DNA of 17,762 nucleotides. It comes from Planctomycetaceae bacterium. Lineage in GTDB: Bacteria; Planctomycetota; Planctomycetia; Planctomycetales; Planctomycetaceae. The stretch's first letter is position 1. Each line of letters starts with the position of its first letter. Below are positions 14,422 to 17,762 of this stretch, piece by piece. The stretch is from NCBI GenBank assembly GCA_016765335.1, contig JAESQE010000216.1:1491-19252 (forward strand), written 5' to 3'. A program made the position numbers and the translations under genes. Under the pieces are notes generated by a model. That model saw only the letters and a program-made list of their open reading frames with translations. It ran no database searches and was not told the origin of the DNA.

Positions 14422-15384
14422 ATGAATGAATTAGATCAAAAAGATATAAATTGTGCAGAAGGTTCTCATTGCCCTCCCGTTCTGTTTCTGATCTTTAATC
14501 GTCCCGATTTAACAGAACAGTCGTTTGCTGCGATTCGAGAGGCTCGTCCATCAAAACTTTTTGTCGCAGCCGATGGGCCACGAATAGGTCGCGAGGGTGA
14601 AAATGAGCTGTGCGAGCAGACAAGAAAGATTGCCACCGCAGTCGACTGGCCCTGTGAAGTGAAAACATTATTTCGTGATGAAAATCTTAGTTGCGATATT
14701 GCTGTAAGTGAGGCAATTTCATGGTTCTTTAAAAATATTGAATTTGGAATCATCCTTGAGGATGACTGTTTACCTCATGTATCATTTTTTCAATTTTGCC
14801 ATCAGATGGATTCATTCTATGCGTCAGACAATCGAGTAATGCATGTCTCAGGAAATGACTTTCTTCCACAGGAATATCCAAGACAGTTTGATTATCGTTT
14901 TACTCAATTAATTCATAGCTGGGGATGGGCGACCTGGCGACGATCTTGGGACCTATTTGATTTTGATATGTTATTGCCTGATGGAGTTACTGATGAAGAC
15001 ATTGTTAAAAACAATCAAATGCCAGAAGGAGAGGTTCGGTACTGGATTAAAAAGATCAGTGAACTACGGGAGGGTAGAAAAGATGTGTGGGACTATCGGT
15101 GGTTCTTCTGTATTTGGAAGAACCACGGTGTCTGTATATGCCCTACTGCAAATTTAGTGGAAAATACAGGCTATGATGATCGTGCAACTAATACACTAAG
15201 TGGTGAACCGCTCAACGGGACAGTAAGGGGGATTAGTTTTCCTGTTTTATGCCCCGAAACAACTGAGCCTGATCGACAAGCAGATAGGGCTGTAGTAAAA
15301 CGCTTACATCTTGAGGTCGGGATCCACAAACCAATGAGTTTAATTCGCCGTGTAAAGAAAAAGCTGAGGGATTTCATTCGATGA
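14422..15384 (+). CDS. Glycosyltransferase, GT-A fold (nucleotide-diphospho-sugar transferase)
   Basis: The product is 320 aa. The N-terminal region reads PPVLFLIFNRPDLTEQSF, the first strand and helix typical of GT2-like enzymes. A metal-binding acidic motif, E-D-D-C at 113-116, follows a hydrophobic strand (FGIILEDDC). The block HSWGWATWRRSWDLFD is shared by a widespread group of polysaccharide-locus transferases that resemble N-acetylglucosaminyltransferase I in fold. No membrane segments are seen. Donor and acceptor cannot be predicted. It starts 37 nt after the first FkbM gene without a clear Shine-Dalgarno site, and its stop overlaps the second FkbM start (ATGA), so those two are coupled. 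Confidence 0.87.
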   Translation: MNELDQKDINCAEGSHCPPVLFLIFNRPDLTEQSFAAIREARPSKLFVAADGPRIGREGENELCEQTRKIATAVDWPCEVKTLFRDENLSCDIAVSEAISWFFKNIEFGIILEDDCLPHVSFFQFCHQMDSFYASDNRVMHVSGNDFLPQEYPRQFDYRFTQLIHSWGWATWRRSWDLFDFDMLLPDGVTDEDIVKNNQMPEGEVRYWIKKISELREGRKDVWDYRWFFCIWKNHGVCICPTANLVENTGYDDRATNTLSGEPLNGTVRGISFPVLCPETTEPDRQADRAVVKRLHLEVGIHKPMSLIRRVKKKLRDFIR

Positions 15385-16199
15385 AAAGCATCTTGAGTAA
15401 ACTAAGACGAAGAAACGTATCTCCTAATCTTTCTTCGGCATTCTTCAAGTGGATCAGCCCTGCTGATGTAAAAAGACTCCAAGAGATGCCGAGACATGTA
15501 GCCACAACCGTTCTGTTCAAGGGGAAGGATATTCGGATTATTGATGCAGGAACCTTTCTTGTTGGACTTAAAGAGATATTTTTAGAAGAACCGTATAGGT
15601 TCCTATCAGAATCAGAATTTCCTCTCATTTTGGACTGTGGTGCTAATATTGGCCTCAGCACAATATTCTTAAAATTACGAATGCCTCAATCCAGAATAAT
15701 AGCCATGGAGGCAGATCCCAACATATGCGAGGTTCTGAAATATAATTTAAACCTGTTTGGGTATAATGACATAGAAGTGGTCAACGAGGCTGTGTCAACT
15801 GAAAATGGTTCTGTGTGTTTCGATAACCGAGGTGGCTTTGCAGGGCGAATCTCTGCTGCAGGCGATAAGGGGATCCAAGTTGCTAGTAAACGTTTGAAAG
15901 ATCGACTTTCTGAAAAGATAGACTTTCTGAAAATCGACATAGAAGGCGCTGAGGTAGACGTCCTTCTAGACTGCGAGCCGGGTTTACATAATGTAAACCA
16001 TCTTTTTGTTGAATATCACTCTCCCGTTGAAGAAGAACAAAGATTAGATGAATTGCTAAGAGTTCTAAGCCGAGCGGGATTTAGGTATCAATTGAAGACA
16101 AGTTTTTCGTCCCAAAAGCCATTTATAGAACGAAAAAGCATGGGAGGAATGGATTTTCAAATTGATATATTTGCATTCCGAGGAGACGCTCTAAAATGA
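15381..16199 (+). CDS. FkbM-family methyltransferase (second copy)
   Basis: The product is 272 aa. Motif I is LDCGANIGLSTIFLK with D85, the next acidic position is in MEADP, and FLKIDIEGAE has D186 and E188. It is only distantly like the first FkbM protein: the N-terminal 80 residues differ and the core motifs are closer to the long FkbM form. It therefore probably acts on a different position or sugar and is not a recent duplicate. It overlaps the preceding glycosyltransferase by 4 nt (ATGA) and the following DUF5672 gene by 4 nt, so the three form a translationally coupled set. Confidence 0.88.
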   Translation: MKSILSKLRRRNVSPNLSSAFFKWISPADVKRLQEMPRHVATTVLFKGKDIRIIDAGTFLVGLKEIFLEEPYRFLSESEFPLILDCGANIGLSTIFLKLRMPQSRIIAMEADPNICEVLKYNLNLFGYNDIEVVNEAVSTENGSVCFDNRGGFAGRISAAGDKGIQVASKRLKDRLSEKIDFLKIDIEGAEVDVLLDCEPGLHNVNHLFVEYHSPVEEEQRLDELLRVLSRAGFRYQLKTSFSSQKPFIERKSMGGMDFQIDIFAFRGDALK

Positions 16200-17011
16200 A
16201 ATCGTGTGCAATAGGAATCCCTGTCTACAGCGAAGAGCCTTCCAGAGGGGAGTTGATTGCATTTAATAATGTCCTGGAAATATTATCAGAATGGCCAATT
16301 TATCTGATTGCTCCTGAAGGGATGGATGTAAGTATATACAGTAACTACTCTTCTGAAATTCAGGTGATTCGATTCTCTCCTGAGTACTTTGTTGGAAGAT
16401 CTGGATACAATAAGTTACTTCTTTCTAAACACTTTTATCAAGCATTCTCTGCCTATGAATATTTATTGATTCACCAGCTTGATGCTTTTGTCTTCAGGGA
16501 TGAGCTGGCTCTATGGTGTGAGCGAGGTATTGATTACATAGGAGCCCCTTGGTATGAAGCCCCAGGAGATCGACGTGGAGAAGCAAAGGTAGATGCTCCT
16601 TTGCTCGGAGTTGGAAACGGGGGATTTTCCTTACGACGTGTTTCCTCTTCAATTAAAGTTCTTTCCAGTTGGCGATTAATTGAACCTTTTCCAAGAGGAA
16701 TTCGAAGCTTCCTGAAGCAATTTGTTTCTGGAAAGCTGTTGAGCAATCGCTTTTGTAGTGCCGCACACAAATTAAAGATAAACGAGGATCGTTTTTGGAG
16801 CGAGGTAGTGCCGGTGCGGTTTCCGTGGTTTCAGATCCCTTCTCCTTTCGAGGCCGTTTCATTTGCCTTCGAAGTAAATCCGCGAAAATGCTTTGAATTA
16901 AACGGTAGCGAACTACCTTTTGGTTGCCATGCATGGGAAAAGTACGACCCCGATTTCTGGACCAATTTCATTTCAGATCAATACCACACTTTGGGCAATA
17001 CCGGTTCGTAA
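16196..17011 (+). CDS. DUF5672 family protein, probable glycosyltransferase
   Basis: The product is 271 aa and matches DUF5672 in its core blocks: LLIHQLDAFVF with D96, YIGAPWYE, VGNGGFSLR (139-147) and NEDRFW (196-201), followed by a Phe/Glu-rich segment (FAFEVNP). The family is common in capsule and O-antigen loci. Its Q-L-D-A position resembles the metal-binding DxD of GT-A enzymes, so glycosyl transfer is likely, but no activity is assigned by sequence alone. It overlaps the second FkbM gene by 4 nt, which supports joint action on the same glycan. A 95-nt gap follows before the last gene, with no feature seen. Confidence 0.82.
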   Translation: MKSCAIGIPVYSEEPSRGELIAFNNVLEILSEWPIYLIAPEGMDVSIYSNYSSEIQVIRFSPEYFVGRSGYNKLLLSKHFYQAFSAYEYLLIHQLDAFVFRDELALWCERGIDYIGAPWYEAPGDRRGEAKVDAPLLGVGNGGFSLRRVSSSIKVLSSWRLIEPFPRGIRSFLKQFVSGKLLSNRFCSAAHKLKINEDRFWSEVVPVRFPWFQIPSPFEAVSFAFEVNPRKCFELNGSELPFGCHAWEKYDPDFWTNFISDQYHTLGNTGS

Positions 17012-17106
17012 AGTTCTCAATTACGCAGCCTGGCTCAGCGCCAGCAAGTTGAACAACCAACTCTATATTGCTTGTCAACTTAGCAAATGAATCAGTTTTA
17101 CACAAA

Positions 17107-17697
17107 ATGCTTAAAAAGATTCTTATCATCGGAGATTTGTTTGGCTTTCCAAAGGGGTATGCCGCAACAAATTATGTCACTTTGCTTGCCAAGGGGGTTT
17201 TGCACCATTCTATTGACGTCAAGGTGATCGTCACAACCCATACCGACTATGGTCATACTCCTCTAAATACACAATCGAAGGGAGTACATGAAGGGATCAA
17301 GTTTGAATACACAACCGGCTCTCCTTCACCACACACTCCTTCCCGAATATGGAGAACACGAATTGGATCAAGGATACGTCATTATTTCCCAATAATTCGA
17401 TTATTGAAATGCCTAATCATTGCTCGCGTGAAGGGGGGACGACATGTCCTGTTCTACAGTAGAAATTATGATCTCTGGAAAACACTTCGCAAGTTGACTA
17501 AGCATCTGGGCATGAAGCTAATTCCAATTTTAGTGGAATGGACCCCTGCAATTCCGAATCGTGATCAACTTAAAGTTAAAAAAGAGCTGCAATTTTATGA
17601 AGCAGCATTCAAGCAATCAGATGGAATCGTTCTCATCTCCGATTTTCTTATTGAGAAAATGCATTCTTATATCCCTTATGCCAGGGAGGAATTTTAA
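17107..17697 (+). pseudogene. Glycosyltransferase N-terminal half, truncated by a stop
   Basis: The frame encodes 196 aa from the ATG at 17107; an in-frame TTG at 17068 would add 13 residues before the first strand. It opens with KKILIIGDLFGFPKGYAATNY, as in GT4 enzymes, and reaches IVLISDFLIEKM, the end of a GT-B N-terminal domain. The stop (17695-17697) falls where the linker to the donor-binding domain should begin, and about 180-200 residues are missing. Another frame continues after the stop (ILIALIIGMDSKI) and resembles the next expected strand, so a frameshift near 17680-17690 is possible, but that frame also stops near 17754. The window ends at 17762, so a sequencing error, a split gene and a true pseudogene cannot be told apart. 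Confidence 0.6.
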
Positions 17698-17762
17698 TAG
17701 CTCTGATTATAGGTATGGATTCCAAAATCAGGAGGTTGATGGGGAATTGAAAGGTGGAGGAA

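Noticed and set aside
17702..17736. Terminator after the truncated glycosyltransferase (CTGATT with AATCAG)
   Set aside because: The stem is only 6 bp with a loop of about 18 nt, and no T-run follows.

Overview
This 17.8 kb window is an extracellular or lipopolysaccharide glycan (O-antigen-like) biosynthesis locus, with every recognisable gene on the + strand. The combination of a ligase/polymerase fused to TPRs, a WecA-type transferase with a cytoplasmic tail, a specialised NusG paralog, a four-helix-bundle (23S rRNA-IVS family) gene, FkbM methyltransferases, a DUF5672 protein and a secreted protein with a poly-Gly tail suggests a Gram-negative, planctomycete-like bacterium (Gimesia/Rubinisphaera type). 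That assignment is an inference from gene content; no rRNA or other marker gene is present.

Layout. 302-1564: secreted protein with a duplicated beta-rich module and a Gly-rich/hydrophobic C-terminus. 1910-4513: multispanning O-antigen ligase/polymerase-like protein with a TPR tail, bracketed by two inverted copies of a 44-nt hairpin repeat. 4912-6426: WecA/MraY-family sugar-1-phosphate transferase. 6848-7405: NusG/RfaH-like elongation factor. 7467-9614: fcl and gmd, which make GDP-L-fucose from GDP-mannose. 9655-10914: GT4 glycosyltransferase. 10935-11852 and 12382-13683: ABC transporter permease (Wzm) and ATPase (Wzt), separated by a small four-helix-bundle gene embedded in low-complexity repeats. 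13677-17011: a tight group of FkbM methyltransferase, glycosyltransferase, second FkbM methyltransferase and DUF5672 protein. 17107-17697: the N-terminal half of a glycosyltransferase, ended by an early stop.

How it probably works (inference from families and order). The WecA-like enzyme starts the glycan on undecaprenyl phosphate. GDP-fucose and other activated sugars are added by the glycosyltransferases, and FkbM enzymes methylate the chain. Wzm/Wzt exports the finished chain, with the Wzt C-terminal domain possibly reading a terminal modification. The TPR-ligase transfers it to its acceptor. The NusG paralog is placed to keep polymerase moving through the long downstream operon.

Points most worth a second look: a perfect 17-bp inverted repeat inserted in frame in the ligase gene; the covarying hairpin repeats flanking that gene; the four-helix-bundle gene with its inverted simple-sequence flanks splitting wzm from wzt; and a sharp base-composition drop inside wzt at the ATPase/substrate-domain boundary, suggesting cassette exchange. 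I found no complete new defence or mobile system and no CRISPR, tRNA or rRNA.
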